DNA from: Merdibacter massiliensis | GTDB lineage: Bacteria; Bacillota_I; Bacilli_A; Erysipelotrichales; Erysipelotrichaceae | Assembly (NCBI RefSeq): GCF_900155395.1 | Contig: NZ_LT699709.1 | Location: 1-64,000, forward strand | Reading direction: 5' to 3' | Length of the DNA stretch: 64,000 bases | In this document: positions 49,589 to 59,328 of the stretch, piece by piece | Position numbering within the stretch: position 1 is the first letter of the stretch | Layout of the letters: the number at the start of each line of letters is the position of its first letter | Translations under genes and position numbers: made by a program | The notes under the pieces: generated by a model | The model's database searches: none | What the model was told of the DNA's origin: nothing | Seen by the model: the letters and a program-made list of their open reading frames with translations, nothing else

Positions 49589-51094
49589 TTATTTTCCCCT
49601 TAATTCTTGATAAGTTTTTGGCAGCTGTGAAAGCAGATCACCAGGCAGCATGCTCATCGGATCCATGCTTTTCAATAAATGATCTGCGCTATAAGCATGC
49701 GCATATACCGCTGCACAGGCACTGTGAAACGCATCTTTGCTCTGTGCATACAAACCAGCGATCATGCCGCACAGCACATCGCCGCTTCCCCCTTTGGCAA
49801 GGCCATTGTTCCCGATGATGTTCAAAGCACGCTTATCTTTATGAAAGATCCAGGTCAGATCATCTTTTGCCAACAAGCACAAAAAAGGATAGCGTTTCAC
49901 TAACTTCTGAGCCGCATCCCATGGCCGTTCCCTGACTTCTTCCCATGTTTCCGTGCTGAGATAAGACAGTTCTTTAAGATGCGGCGTCAAGATAACATCT
50001 TTTTGTTCAACTAAATCTAACAAATGATGCTGTCCCGTTTCATAGATCGCATCTCCATCCAAGATACAGGGGACATCGCTGGCAAGTACCAGTTCTACGA
50101 TTTGTTTCGTGCTGCTCCCTCTGCCCATGCCATTGCCAACAACGATCAAATCATAGTTGCCTAGTTCTTTTTTCCATTCTTGCGGATCAACGACCATCTG
50201 CTCTCCGTCATCTTTCATTACCCGAAACATCGCTTCTTGCAATGAAGAGGCAACGATCGTATGGATACAGGAAGGCAACATGCAGGTAACCAGACCGGCC
50301 CCGCTTCTTAACAATGCTTTTGTACACATGATCAGCGCCCCGCTCATATTACGGCTGCCGCCAATGACCAGCACTCTTCCATAAGTACCCTTATGCGACT
50401 GTGCTTTTCGTTTTGGCAACATCCTGCTTACACGATTGCTGTCCAAAACAAGGGTCGGATCTGCACATATCTGCAGTTGTTTAGGAATTCCGATCGAGAC
50501 AAGACGGATCTTCCCACAGCATATGCGACGAGAATGAGGCAGCATCATTTTCTTCATACATGCAAATGTGATCGTTTCTTCAGCGTGGATCGTCGTTTGC
50601 GAATCGAAGATGTCCTCTCCTAAACCGCTGGGCACATCAACAGAAAGAATTATTTTTCCGCTTTGATTCAACTGCCGGATCACGCTTGCGTAAATTCCTT
50701 GCGGTGATCGGGCAAGACCCGTTCCAAAGATGGCATCGATCAAAATGTCACAAGAATCGATGACTTCTTCACATTGCTCAGCCTGGCAGATCATGATCTG
50801 TTGTTCTTTTGTTTTTTCTTCATAGAACTGTGCACAAGTGCTTCTTGCCGGTGCAACGGCGCATACCGTACAGGTTACATTTTCCTTCTTCATCAACAAA
50901 GCAAGGGCATATCCATCGCCGCCATTGTTTCCGCTCCCGCAAAAGATGCCAAAGCGATGCTGCGTCCCATAATGCTGCCGGATCGCATCCCATAAGGCTT
51001 GTGCGGCCTGCTGCATCAATCGTTCCATCGATACATGCATCTCATTGACCATCCGCTGATCCATCCGTTTCATTTCTTCGCAAGTTGCCAGCAT
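49589..51094 (-). CDS. nnr: Bifunctional NAD(P)H-hydrate epimerase/dehydratase
   Basis: Repairs hydrated NADH and NADPH. 501 residues: N-terminal YjeF epimerase domain (about 1-210, with GNNGGDGYALAL) and C-terminal ribokinase-like dehydratase (about 225-495, with GGSRNMSGA, TPHLKE and KGGSGDVLCGMIAG). The dehydratase uses ADP or ATP. It is divergent from coaBC across a 180-base promoter region. Confidence 0.93.
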   Translation of the reverse strand: MLATCEEMKRMDQRMVNEMHVSMERLMQQAAQALWDAIRQHYGTQHRFGIFCGSGNNGGDGYALALLMKKENVTCTVCAVAPARSTCAQFYEEKTKEQQIMICQAEQCEEVIDSCDILIDAIFGTGLARSPQGIYASVIRQLNQSGKIILSVDVPSGLGEDIFDSQTTIHAEETITFACMKKMMLPHSRRICCGKIRLVSIGIPKQLQICADPTLVLDSNRVSRMLPKRKAQSHKGTYGRVLVIGGSRNMSGALIMCTKALLRSGAGLVTCMLPSCIHTIVASSLQEAMFRVMKDDGEQMVVDPQEWKKELGNYDLIVVGNGMGRGSSTKQIVELVLASDVPCILDGDAIYETGQHHLLDLVEQKDVILTPHLKELSYLSTETWEEVRERPWDAAQKLVKRYPFLCLLAKDDLTWIFHKDKRALNIIGNNGLAKGGSGDVLCGMIAGLYAQSKDAFHSACAAVYAHAYSADHLLKSMDPMSMLPGDLLSQLPKTYQELRGK

Positions 51095-51118
51095 GTTTCC
51101 ACTTCCTCTCTTATATCT

Positions 51119-51214
51119 ATTATAGCGTAATCTATTTCATTCTTATGCTTTTTCTTCATCGATTGTTGATAATAAGAAACAATTTTATTCTTTTTTTATG
51201 AGATATGCTATAAT
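51119..51214. promoter_or_regulatory. Divergent promoters of nnr and coaBC
   Basis: Minus strand GC-TATAAT at 51119-51124 serves nnr. Plus strand TATGC-TATAAT at 51209-51214, an extended -10 box, serves coaBC. Neither has a strong -35. A small ACTGTT/AACAGT hairpin follows at 51237-51250 in the coaBC leader. Confidence 0.5.
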
Positions 51215-51274
51215 AGGGATATTCTGTAAATCAATCACTGTTTTAACAGTTTTCTATGAAGGAAGTGGGCTAGT

Positions 51275-52474
51275 ATGCAAAAGACCATCGTACTTGGAGT
51301 AAGCGGGGGCATTGCTGCTTTCAAGGCAGCACAATTAACAAGTGATCTGATAAAGAAACATTATGATGTAGAAGTCATCATGACAAAAAATGCAACTGAG
51401 TTTATCGCTCCTCTTACCTTTGAAGCATTGATCAACCATAATGTAGTGGTAGACACTTTTGAGAAAGTGGCAAACCGAAGCATTCATCATATATCTCTTG
51501 CCAAAAAAGCGGATCTGTTCATCTTGGTACCGGCAAGTGCAAATGTAATTGCCAAAGTAGCACATGGCATTGCAGATGACATGCTGACAACGACTTTCCT
51601 TGCATGTAATAAACAGAAGGTCATCTGTCCGGCAATGAATACCCAGATGTATGAAAATCCGATCACCCAGGAAAATCTGCAGCGCTGCAAAAAACTGGGG
51701 TATACGATCTTAGAACCGGCAGTGGGTCATCTGGCATGCGGCGACAATGGAAAAGGAAAATTATGCGATCTAACCGATATCCTCCACTATGTCGATACAT
51801 ACTTTCAACAAAACGACAGTTTAAAGGGGAAACATGTTTTGATTACCGCCGGTCCTACCCAGGAAGCGCTTGATCCTGTCCGTTATCTTACAAACCATTC
51901 CTCTGGAAAAATGGGCTATTCCCTGGCACAGGCAGCTTTGGATATGGGTGCAGAAGTCACTTTGATCAGCGGGCCTGTCCAATTGACTCCTCCAACCGGC
52001 GTGCATTTTTACCCTGTTACGACTGCAATGGAAATGTTCGAAGCGGTTCGTACACGTAGTGCACAAGCTGATTTTATCATCAAAGCTGCGGCAGTCGGCG
52101 ATTACCGCCCCGTGCATGTCAGCGAGCAGAAAATCAAGAAAAAAGGAGATCATCTGCAAATCGAATTTGTGAAAAATCCGGATATCCTGGCTTATTTAGG
52201 CGAGCACAAAAAACCTGGTCAGATCATCTGCGGATTTGCAATGGAGACACAAAACTTGCTGGCCAATGCCCAGGAAAAATTAGAAAAAAAGCACTGCGAT
52301 ATGATCGTTGCAAATGATCTGCATACCGAAGGTGCCGGTTTCCAAAGCGATACGAACATCGCCACGATTTTAGATCGTTTCCAGCGAATTCCATGCCCAA
52401 AAATGAGCAAATATGAATTAGGAGTCACGATCTTAGAGCATATGCTGACATTGTGCACACAGGGGGAACAATAA
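51275..52474 (+). CDS. coaBC: Phosphopantothenoylcysteine synthetase/decarboxylase
   Basis: Bifunctional coenzyme A enzyme of 399 residues. The N-terminal flavoprotein decarboxylase CoaC (about 1-180) has GVSGGIAAFKA, the active His in NRSIHHISLAKKAD and PAMNTQMYENP. The C-terminal ligase CoaB (about 185-399) has TAGPTQEALDPVRYLTNHSSG and NPDILAYLG. It is followed directly by coaX, so the pantothenate-to-4'-phosphopantetheine part of the pathway is clustered. Confidence 0.95.
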   Translation: MQKTIVLGVSGGIAAFKAAQLTSDLIKKHYDVEVIMTKNATEFIAPLTFEALINHNVVVDTFEKVANRSIHHISLAKKADLFILVPASANVIAKVAHGIADDMLTTTFLACNKQKVICPAMNTQMYENPITQENLQRCKKLGYTILEPAVGHLACGDNGKGKLCDLTDILHYVDTYFQQNDSLKGKHVLITAGPTQEALDPVRYLTNHSSGKMGYSLAQAALDMGAEVTLISGPVQLTPPTGVHFYPVTTAMEMFEAVRTRSAQADFIIKAAAVGDYRPVHVSEQKIKKKGDHLQIEFVKNPDILAYLGEHKKPGQIICGFAMETQNLLANAQEKLEKKHCDMIVANDLHTEGAGFQSDTNIATILDRFQRIPCPKMSKYELGVTILEHMLTLCTQGEQ

Positions 52475-52476
52475 AC

Positions 52477-53262
52477 ATGTTACTGGTTTTTGATATAGGA
52501 AATACAAATATCACGGTAGGGATCTACCAGGGTGATAAACTGAAACGCACATACCGTCTTACAACAAAAATGAAGCGGACAAGTGATGAATACGGATTCA
52601 TGATCATCAGTTTTTTAAACGATGCCAATATTACGAGCGATGATATCGAAGATGTCATCATCGCCAGCGTTGTTCCTAAAGTAATGCATTCTTTCCGCAA
52701 CAGCATTCGCAAATATTTGCAGAAAGAGCCCATCATTGTCGGACCCGGGATCAAAACAGGTATTTCCGTACAAATGGAAAATCCGAAAGCAGTCGGCGCC
52801 GATCGAATCGTTGATTGCGCAGGAGCTTATTATGTCTATGGCGGTCCCGCTTTAATTGTCGATTTTGGAACAGCAACAACATTTGATTATATCGATGAAA
52901 AAGGCGTCTTCAGCTATGGTGTCATCGCCTTGGGTGTAGAATCCGGCGCTAATGCTTTATGGTCACAAACGGCTCAGCTGCCGGAGGTTGAAATCAAATC
53001 ACCAGGCACTATCTTGACAAAGAACACTTCTGCCAACATGCAGGCCGGATTATTTTATGGTTTCTTAGGACAAACCGAATATATCATCCAGCAATTCAAA
53101 AAGGAACTCGGCAGAGAAGATATCAAGGTCATTGCTACTGGCGGATTAGGCAAGATCATTTACCGCCATACTCCTCTTATTGACATCTATGATCGCGATT
53201 TAACATTTAAAGGCTTAAAGATCATTTATGATCGTTATAAAGAAGCACAAAAGAAAGCATAA
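52477..53262 (+). CDS. coaX: Type III pantothenate kinase
   Basis: First step of coenzyme A synthesis, 261 residues, ASKHA fold. ATP-binding DIGNTNITVGIY at about 5-16, the central GADRIVDCAGAY with catalytic Asp, and DFGTATTFDYI are typical of CoaX. The ATG at 52477 lies 3 bases after the coaBC stop, with GGGGGAA before it. Type III kinases are not inhibited by CoA and need a monovalent cation. Confidence 0.94.
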   Translation: MLLVFDIGNTNITVGIYQGDKLKRTYRLTTKMKRTSDEYGFMIISFLNDANITSDDIEDVIIASVVPKVMHSFRNSIRKYLQKEPIIVGPGIKTGISVQMENPKAVGADRIVDCAGAYYVYGGPALIVDFGTATTFDYIDEKGVFSYGVIALGVESGANALWSQTAQLPEVEIKSPGTILTKNTSANMQAGLFYGFLGQTEYIIQQFKKELGREDIKVIATGGLGKIIYRHTPLIDIYDRDLTFKGLKIIYDRYKEAQKKA

Positions 53263-53287
53263 AAAAAGCGGCCCTCCGCTTTTTTTA
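53261..53287. terminator. Bidirectional terminator between coaX and malQ
   Basis: AAAAAAAGCGG-CCCT-CCGCTTTTTTT. The stop codons of both converging genes touch or lie in it. Confidence 0.92.
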
Positions 53288-54763
53288 TTTTCTTTCCCGA
53301 TGTGCATTCACAAGCCATTTTTTCAGCTTGTTCATCTCTTTTGTCAGTTTTTTATAATCTTTTAATTTCCATTCCCAATTTGGAGATCCAATCGTGCCCG
53401 GATGATTCATATGACCTTCTTCTTTCAATCCTAAAATATCCTGCAGAGGAATGATGACATAATCTGCATCGCTGTCAAATGCAAAATGTACCAGCAGATC
53501 ATGAAAATTTCGTTCATTGTATCCCCGGTTATGGAAAAAACGACGAAGAGCGATCCGGCGATTATGCGTAAACTTGCCATAAGCTTCTTCTGCCGTATCA
53601 TTATCATGGGTACCAGTATAAACAATGCTGTTTTTCTTTGCCGGCCGTTTCAGCATCTTTGGTTCCATCCGAAATAACAACACATCCATTCCCGGCAATT
53701 GATATGCATCCCTCAATTTTAAGACTTCCGGACGGATATCGCCAAGATCTTCAGCTACCAAATGGATATCCGGCATCTTTTGATACAATGTATCAAAGAA
53801 AGATCGGCCTTCACCTAAGACCCATTCTCCATCCATCGCTGTTTCACAATCCGCGTTGATCTTCCAATAAGTATCAAATGCACGAAAATGGTCAATACGA
53901 ACGATATCATAGCAGGCTTTCTGCCATGCCAATCTCCGCATCCAGAAGGCATAACCATTGTTGCGCATCGCTTTCCAATCATAGATGGGATTGCCCCAGC
54001 GTTGGCCAGTCTCACTAAAATAATCAGGCGGTACACCAGCAACAAAGCTAGGCGATCCATCTGCCTCTAATAAAAACTGTTTCCGATTAGCCCAGACATC
54101 TGCACTGTCCAAACCAACATAAAAAGGAATATCCCCCATGATTTCAATGCCTTTTTCTTTCGCATGATCATGGATTTCTTTCCATTGCAGAAAGAACATA
54201 AACTGCAGAAACTTTTCATAAAACAATTCATTTTCATAAGAAGTTAGATCCAGTTTCTTATCAAACGGCCAGTTTTTCATCTCATCCGGCCAGAACCGCC
54301 ACTCTTTCATATCATTGGCTTTTTTAAAAGTAATGAAAACGGCATACTCCTCTAACCAATCGTTGTCTGCACAAAATTTTTGGTATTCCTTTTCAAATCT
54401 TTCAAACTGTTTTTTAAATTCATAAAACGCTTTTCGAAAATACGGCTCTTTAAATTTGCGCACTTCTTCATAGCTAACACTCTCTTTGAACTTATTCAAA
54501 TTCTTAATGCTGCTTTGTTTCAGTAGATCCATCTCGCTTAACCGGTCGATATTGATGAAAATCGGCTCTCCGGCAAAAGAAGAATACGGTTGATAAGGTG
54601 AATTCCCATAACCTAACGGCTGCATGGGCAATACTTGCCAAATACGAAAGCCAGCATCGGCAATCTGATCGATAAACATCTTTGTTTTACGGCCAAAATC
54701 TCCAATTCCTTGATTTCCCGGCAGCGAAGATACCGCAGCGAGCACTCCTGCACAACGTTCCAT
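53285..54763 (-). CDS. malQ: 4-alpha-glucanotransferase
   Basis: GH77 amylomaltase of 492 residues transferring alpha-1,4-glucan segments in maltodextrin or glycogen metabolism. The N-terminal GVLAAVSSLPGNQGIGDFG, the nucleophile region IVRIDHFRAFDTYW, acid/base VAEDLG and GTHDNDT are present. No maltose transporter or phosphorylase lies beside it. Confidence 0.94.
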   Translation of the reverse strand: MERCAGVLAAVSSLPGNQGIGDFGRKTKMFIDQIADAGFRIWQVLPMQPLGYGNSPYQPYSSFAGEPIFINIDRLSEMDLLKQSSIKNLNKFKESVSYEEVRKFKEPYFRKAFYEFKKQFERFEKEYQKFCADNDWLEEYAVFITFKKANDMKEWRFWPDEMKNWPFDKKLDLTSYENELFYEKFLQFMFFLQWKEIHDHAKEKGIEIMGDIPFYVGLDSADVWANRKQFLLEADGSPSFVAGVPPDYFSETGQRWGNPIYDWKAMRNNGYAFWMRRLAWQKACYDIVRIDHFRAFDTYWKINADCETAMDGEWVLGEGRSFFDTLYQKMPDIHLVAEDLGDIRPEVLKLRDAYQLPGMDVLLFRMEPKMLKRPAKKNSIVYTGTHDNDTAEEAYGKFTHNRRIALRRFFHNRGYNERNFHDLLVHFAFDSDADYVIIPLQDILGLKEEGHMNHPGTIGSPNWEWKLKDYKKLTKEMNKLKKWLVNAHRERK

Positions 54764-54889
54764 TTCTCACACTCCTGTCTAAACTTTTTAAAATCAAAGC
54801 GTTTTCATATTTCATATGATAGCACAAATGTAAAAGAAAGAAAAGCAAATCCTTATTTTTTTACCTGTCTGTCAAATCAAGCAGCAATC

Positions 54890-54912
54890 AAAAAAACAGC
54901 AGCTGCTGTTTC
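54890..54912 (-). terminator. Terminator of small coiled-coil gene
   Basis: Minus strand AAACAGC-AGCT-GCTGTTT followed by TTTTG. Confidence 0.8.
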
Positions 54913-54917
54913 CTGTT

Positions 54918-55127
54918 TTAGTCTTTATTCAATAACTTCATCTGTTTTAGATCATGGATCATCAAACGTGCATCACGATCCAGCTGTTTCATCTTTTTAA
55001 ATTTGTTTGGATCTTTTACGGTTTTTAGATGTTGTTCCAGAATTTGGACATATTCTTCTAATTCCTGAATATCTTTCTCCAGTTTTTCATCGTTGATGCG
55101 ACAAAACTTTTCCACTTTTTTCTTCAC
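54918..55127 (-). CDS. Small coiled-coil protein, GTG start
   Basis: A 69-residue highly charged protein; about residues 15-60 form a heptad-like helix pair (EKDIQELEEYVQILEQHL). GTG at 55127 follows AAGGAG by 8 bases. The promoter at 55149-55177 rules out the longer frame to 55166. No family recognised; it might be a small structural or regulatory partner. Confidence 0.6.
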   Translation of the reverse strand: MKKKVEKFCRINDEKLEKDIQELEEYVQILEQHLKTVKDPNKFKKMKQLDRDARLMIHDLKQMKLLNKD

Positions 55128-55148
55128 ATACAGCGCTCCTTTTTTGAA

Positions 55149-55177
55149 AGTATAGCACGTTAGCATGCAAGCGACAA
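55149..55177 (-). promoter_or_regulatory. Promoter of small coiled-coil gene
   Basis: Minus strand TTGTCG (55172-55177), 17 bases, TATACT (55149-55154). Confidence 0.6.
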
Positions 55178-55198
55178 CTCAATTACTCTGAATAAGAG

Positions 55199-55246
55199 AA
55201 AGAAAATAAGCCCCATGGTTTGGACATGCCAATCATAGAGCTTATT
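55199..55246 (-). terminator. Terminator of PocR-domain gene
   Basis: Minus strand AATAAGC and GCTTATT enclose a partly paired inner hairpin (ATGATTGG with CCAAACCAT) and are followed by TTCTTTCTC. Confidence 0.65.
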
Positions 55247-55257
55247 TCAAGATCCTC

Positions 55258-55761
55258 TTACTCTTCATTATTACGTGTGTTCATCGCCAAGTGATAATCA
55301 ACCAGGTCTTTTAATAATTTAATAGAAATGTTTACCTCTTCCTCTGTCATCTCTTTAATGACCTTATAGTTGTCCAGCAGGACATCTTTTCGAACATTGT
55401 AACGCTCGCTCAAATAGAGCACCCATTGTTCACTATCTTTTACCTGCTGCTTCGTTATGACACCTTCACTGATGATCACGCCATGAAAATCTTTGTAGCG
55501 AATCGGCATAGACCATTTTACCAAGCCCGCATGGCAAGAATACATGCTGACTTTTTCTTCTGTTAATGCATTCCGGTAATTTTCCATCGTGCATTCCTCA
55601 CAGTGTTTTAATGCCCGTGCACTTGTCTTGAGACATTTACAAAAATAATTACGTTCTGCAGCACTATTGATGTCATCTACATCTTGGATCAAATAACTAC
55701 GCAATCCAGTAATCTGATGATATTCCTGCATGGCTTTAAGAATTGCATCTTTCACATCCAT
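55258..55761 (-). CDS. Stand-alone PocR-type sensory domain protein
   Basis: A 167-residue soluble protein. The conserved pattern CKCLKTSARALKHCEECT, MYSCHAGLVKWSMPI and FHGVIISEGVITK is that of the PocR ligand-binding domain (PF10114), usually fused to AraC or kinase modules. Here it makes up nearly the whole protein, with a C-terminal helix and no DNA-binding domain. Four to five Cys could bind metal or sense redox state. GGGGAGG precedes the ATG. Confidence 0.78.
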   Translation of the reverse strand: MDVKDAILKAMQEYHQITGLRSYLIQDVDDINSAAERNYFCKCLKTSARALKHCEECTMENYRNALTEEKVSMYSCHAGLVKWSMPIRYKDFHGVIISEGVITKQQVKDSEQWVLYLSERYNVRKDVLLDNYKVIKEMTEEEVNISIKLLKDLVDYHLAMNTRNNEE

Positions 55762-55830
55762 TGTAAGCCCTCCCCTATTGTCTTAAATATAACACAATTA
55801 TAACAAAACCTCTACCTATTCTTTACATTT

Positions 55831-56490
55831 TCATTCGAACAAGAACGTGCTGCCGTCATGTTCATATAGATACAAGTTGCTTTTTTGATGTGTCTTTTGA
55901 TACTGTTTGGCAAAATGAAAATCGCCCCACAGATGCATGGGAAAGACAATGTCCGCTTCTACCATCGAAAAGAAAGTATCCATTCCCTCTTCTGCATACA
56001 TTTGCAAGCGGGGATCTAAGACGACAAAAGCGATATGCGGATGAAATGGCGCCAAGTAACGCATTTCTTCTTCATAATGCTGTTTCATCCAGTTTTCTTC
56101 TTGCAATGTATCGCCCGGCCAGTGCCAATTATGCAGATCGCCGGCATGATAAATGCGTCTGCCTTCACATTCAATCAAAAAGGCAACACCTTCATCTGTT
56201 GAAAAAAAGGTATGAATCTTTATATCATGCAATGTTTTGCTGCTATGCGGAAGCAGACAATACATATTATCATTCTTTTGTTCCATCTCAAACCCCAAGA
56301 TCACTGCTTTTGCATTCAACTGCAGGATAGAAGGGCTGTAATGATCGCCATGCGCATGACTTGCAAAGACATACAGATCTTTATTTCTATCATATGCAGG
56401 AATTTCTCCCTGTGTATAATCAAATAACAAAACGTGTTCCTGCAGTTCTACCATGAATGCACTGTGATGAATAAACGTAACTTTAATCAT
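55831..56490 (-). CDS. Metallo-beta-lactamase fold hydrolase
   Basis: A 219-residue MBL-fold protein of the UlaG/YtkL-like type. Metal ligands are visible in ASHAHGDHYSP (about 44-54), YHAGDLHNWHW and near the C-terminus in FPMHLWGD. The substrate is unknown. Its start overlaps the end of the HD gene by 4 bases, indicating translational coupling. Confidence 0.85.
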   Translation of the reverse strand: MIKVTFIHHSAFMVELQEHVLLFDYTQGEIPAYDRNKDLYVFASHAHGDHYSPSILQLNAKAVILGFEMEQKNDNMYCLLPHSSKTLHDIKIHTFFSTDEGVAFLIECEGRRIYHAGDLHNWHWPGDTLQEENWMKQHYEEEMRYLAPFHPHIAFVVLDPRLQMYAEEGMDTFFSMVEADIVFPMHLWGDFHFAKQYQKTHQKSNLYLYEHDGSTFLFE

Positions 56491-57257
56491 AAGATCTCCT
56501 TTACTAAAAAGCCCTCTTCTTTGCAGCTTCGCATAATGATTGAAAGCTTTCTTCTGGTATCCTTTTCAAGAAACGATATGCCTTGCAATGCCGTAAACAA
56601 GCAATATCGTCTCTCAATAAACATTTCCTTGCTTTGCGGATAGTGCAGACCAAACAGGATGGCATCATGAGACAATAAGATATCCAACGGTGTTTTGCGT
56701 TTGGTGAAGTCAACAGTCGTACGCTGCAAAAAAGCATCGACAACTGCATCGCTGATCAGTGAAGCGGATAATTCTTCCTTTGTACAATTTAAATAATCAG
56801 TAAATGGATGCTGCTGATGCACACGAAGGATATCGATCTTATCACAATCTCTTACAATATGACAAAACATTGTTTCCCTTGGATCCAATGTCTTAGGAAG
56901 AGTACGATCACTGTGATAACAGATCGCTTGCCGGATCAAATGTTCTTGTGTATGATCACAATGAAATTTTTGGATCCATCCTTCTTCAAACAACACTTTC
57001 AGGCCCAGTTGTGCATGTGCTTCACTTTTTGCATCTTCAAATGTGTGATAGCGTGTTACCTGTGGAAAACGGCCAATGTCATGCAGCAAACCGATCCGTT
57101 TTGCCAATGCAATGTCTTCCGCTTCCAGACCTAAACGCTTTGCCAATTCTTCACATAGTTTTCCTACCTGCAGACTATGTGCCAGTTTTAACTGAATCTT
57201 CGGGTCCTGCATATCATATAAGCGTACATAATCAATCAGCTGCTGTGTTTCCTTCAT
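56487..57257 (-). CDS. HD domain phosphohydrolase
   Basis: A 256-residue protein with an HD domain: His in LKLAHSLQVGKL, the HD pair in LLHDIGRFPQ (about 54-63), and later ICYHSD and DCDKIDI. Such proteins often hydrolyse nucleotides. Its start lies 26 bases inside the MATE gene, with AAAGGAG inside that gene. Forms an overlapping trio with MATE and MBL genes. Confidence 0.85.
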   Translation of the reverse strand: MKETQQLIDYVRLYDMQDPKIQLKLAHSLQVGKLCEELAKRLGLEAEDIALAKRIGLLHDIGRFPQVTRYHTFEDAKSEAHAQLGLKVLFEEGWIQKFHCDHTQEHLIRQAICYHSDRTLPKTLDPRETMFCHIVRDCDKIDILRVHQQHPFTDYLNCTKEELSASLISDAVVDAFLQRTTVDFTKRKTPLDILLSHDAILFGLHYPQSKEMFIERRYCLFTALQGISFLEKDTRRKLSIIMRSCKEEGFLVKEIL

Positions 57258-58581
57258 ATGAATTGCTCCTTTGCCAACGCCGATACAAGCAAATGCCTAA
57301 TAAACAGGCACAAGCTTCTGCAAAAGGAATGATCAGCCAGATACCATTCTCTTTAAATAAAATATACAGCAAGATCATTCCGAGCACAACAAAGATGACC
57401 CCTTTGGCTAGTGCTAATACAGTCGACAGTCTTCCCTGCTCCACGGATTGAAAATAATACATCAAAATGGTATTAAAGCCGGTAAACGGCATGGAAAGGA
57501 AATATAAAACGATACCGTGAGCCCCCAATGCACAAACAAACAAATCACCATTGGCAAAGACAGCAGCCAATTCTTCATCAAACAAAACGAATGTGCCATA
57601 TAAGATCAATGAGACAGTGATCGTCATGCGCAAGGCCAAAGATAAGATCTGCTTTGTACGCTTAATTTGCCCAGCCCCGATATTATATGACATGATCGGC
57701 TGTGCTGCCTGCCCAAATGCCGCAAACAGCCCTTTCAACACATAGGCAATATTGGCTACGATGGCATATGCAGCCAAAAAAGCCGCATCGCTCACCATCA
57801 AGATCATGGCATTCAACAAGAAAATGATCAATCCAGAAGTTAATTCCAGTATCCCGCTGCCCGCACCATTGATGAGCATCCTCTTCCATAAAGAACGAGT
57901 CCGATGAATCTTGCAAAAATGGAGCTGATTTTGATGCAGTGAAAAATGAAAAGAAGCAATGAACAATGTGATCATCGGTGCAAATGCAGTTGCAATTGCT
58001 GCACCGCCTAAGCCCCATCCGAAAACGATCACACAAATGTAATCTAAGAAAATATTGCAAATATTTCCGATGAGCATGCTCCCCATTGCTAATTTAGGTG
58101 CATTGTCACTGCGCAGCAGTATCCCGCATGCGTACATAAAGATAAACGCTATGGTACCTATCACAATAGGGCGTAAATATTCAATGACATACGGCAATAA
58201 CTCTTCACTTGCTCCCAGCGCATACGCCAATGGTTTTAAAAACAACAAAGACAATATGGTAAGGATACACCCGCAGACCAGCATACCGATCATGCCTAAC
58301 GTAAAGGCCGCATCAGCTCCTTTGTCATGTCCGGCACCTCTTTCGATCGAAATGATCGTGGAAGCTCCGACACCAAATAACAAACCGACAGCGGAATAAA
58401 TCGTATACATCGGCATCACGATATTGACTGCTGCCAGGCCCATCATTCCTGAACCGATCGATATAAAGTAAATATCTGCCAAACAGTACAATGAATTAGA
58501 GACACTTGCAATCACTGTCGGCAACAAAAAAGACAAGTATAATCTTGGAATCGGTGTCTTTTGCAAATCATGGTATTTCAT
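57232..58581 (-). CDS. MATE family efflux transporter
   Basis: Membrane exporter of 449 residues, twelve helices in two halves. The N-terminal KTPIPRLYLSFLLPTVIASVS region, GVGASTIISIERG and AAQPIMSYNIGAGQ are MATE features. First of three overlapping genes with the HD and MBL hydrolases. Only distantly similar to the MATE protein encoded at 38041. Cargo unknown. Confidence 0.88.
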   Translation of the reverse strand: MKYHDLQKTPIPRLYLSFLLPTVIASVSNSLYCLADIYFISIGSGMMGLAAVNIVMPMYTIYSAVGLLFGVGASTIISIERGAGHDKGADAAFTLGMIGMLVCGCILTILSLLFLKPLAYALGASEELLPYVIEYLRPIVIGTIAFIFMYACGILLRSDNAPKLAMGSMLIGNICNIFLDYICVIVFGWGLGGAAIATAFAPMITLFIASFHFSLHQNQLHFCKIHRTRSLWKRMLINGAGSGILELTSGLIIFLLNAMILMVSDAAFLAAYAIVANIAYVLKGLFAAFGQAAQPIMSYNIGAGQIKRTKQILSLALRMTITVSLILYGTFVLFDEELAAVFANGDLFVCALGAHGIVLYFLSMPFTGFNTILMYYFQSVEQGRLSTVLALAKGVIFVVLGMILLYILFKENGIWLIIPFAEACACLLGICLYRRWQRSNSYEGNTAAD

Positions 58582-58598
58582 AAGTATCTCCTTCTAAG

Positions 58599-58624
58599 AA
58601 AAAACAGTGCCAGCACTGTTTTTT
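58599..58624. terminator. Terminator of HAD nucleotidase gene
   Basis: AACAGTGC-CA-GCACTGTT flanked by A6 and T6. On the minus strand it begins at the HAD stop codon (58623-58625). Confidence 0.88.
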
Positions 58625-59327
58625 ATCCATCTTTTTCTGTTTTTAAAGAATCTAAAATCATTTTTAACTGATGCAAATGTTGAATCTCATAGGTAATCGC
58701 ATAGTTGTTTGGTGCCGCTTTCTTATTTGGATTCATCCACACACAGTCAATGCCTATACGGTTTGCCCCTGCAATATCCGACGACAAAGAATCGCCAATC
58801 AACAATATTTCTTTTTTCGCGCTTGGTTTTGCTGCCTGCAGCACCGGTTCAAAAAAGGAAATCTGCGGTTTTCTGGAACCTACTTCTTCTGATAAAAAGA
58901 TGTGTTCAAAAAAATGCAACAAACCGGCATCCTGCAACCGCTGGTATTGTGTGGCAACCACACCGTTGCTGACGACAAACAAACGATACTCATGCTTGAG
59001 CTCTTCCAAAAGGGCATACGCACCTTCCATCAATTGATGTCCTTTTGCCAGTGCATCCTGATAATCTTTTTCAAACTGGATGCCGTCCGCAGATAAATGA
59101 AATTGTTGAAAAAGCTGGACAAAGCGTGTAAAGACCACTTCTTCACGTGTAAGCCTTCCTTGTTCATAACCATCCCATAACGTTTTGTTCAGCGTATGAA
59201 ACGCTTGCAATAAACGGCTTGTTAAAGCGATGTGATACTTTGCAAATGTCGAATGCAATGCCTGTTTTTCACAAGCCTGAAAATCAAACAATGTATCGTC
59301 TGCATCGAATAATAATACTTTATACAT
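58623..59327 (-). CDS. YjjG-type HAD nucleotidase
   Basis: HAD hydrolase of 234 residues with motif I FDADDTLFDF (about 7-16), a helical cap, motif II VVSNGV, motif III Lys in SRKPQISFF and motif IV GDSLSSDIAGA. The DADDTLFDF start and length fit YjjG/noncanonical pyrimidine nucleotidases. The ATG at 59327 lies just after the stop of the upstream gene; an in-frame TTG at 59339 is less likely. Confidence 0.87.
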   Translation of the reverse strand: MYKVLLFDADDTLFDFQACEKQALHSTFAKYHIALTSRLLQAFHTLNKTLWDGYEQGRLTREEVVFTRFVQLFQQFHLSADGIQFEKDYQDALAKGHQLMEGAYALLEELKHEYRLFVVSNGVVATQYQRLQDAGLLHFFEHIFLSEEVGSRKPQISFFEPVLQAAKPSAKKEILLIGDSLSSDIAGANRIGIDCVWMNPNKKAAPNNYAITYEIQHLHQLKMILDSLKTEKDG

Positions 59328-59328
59328 A

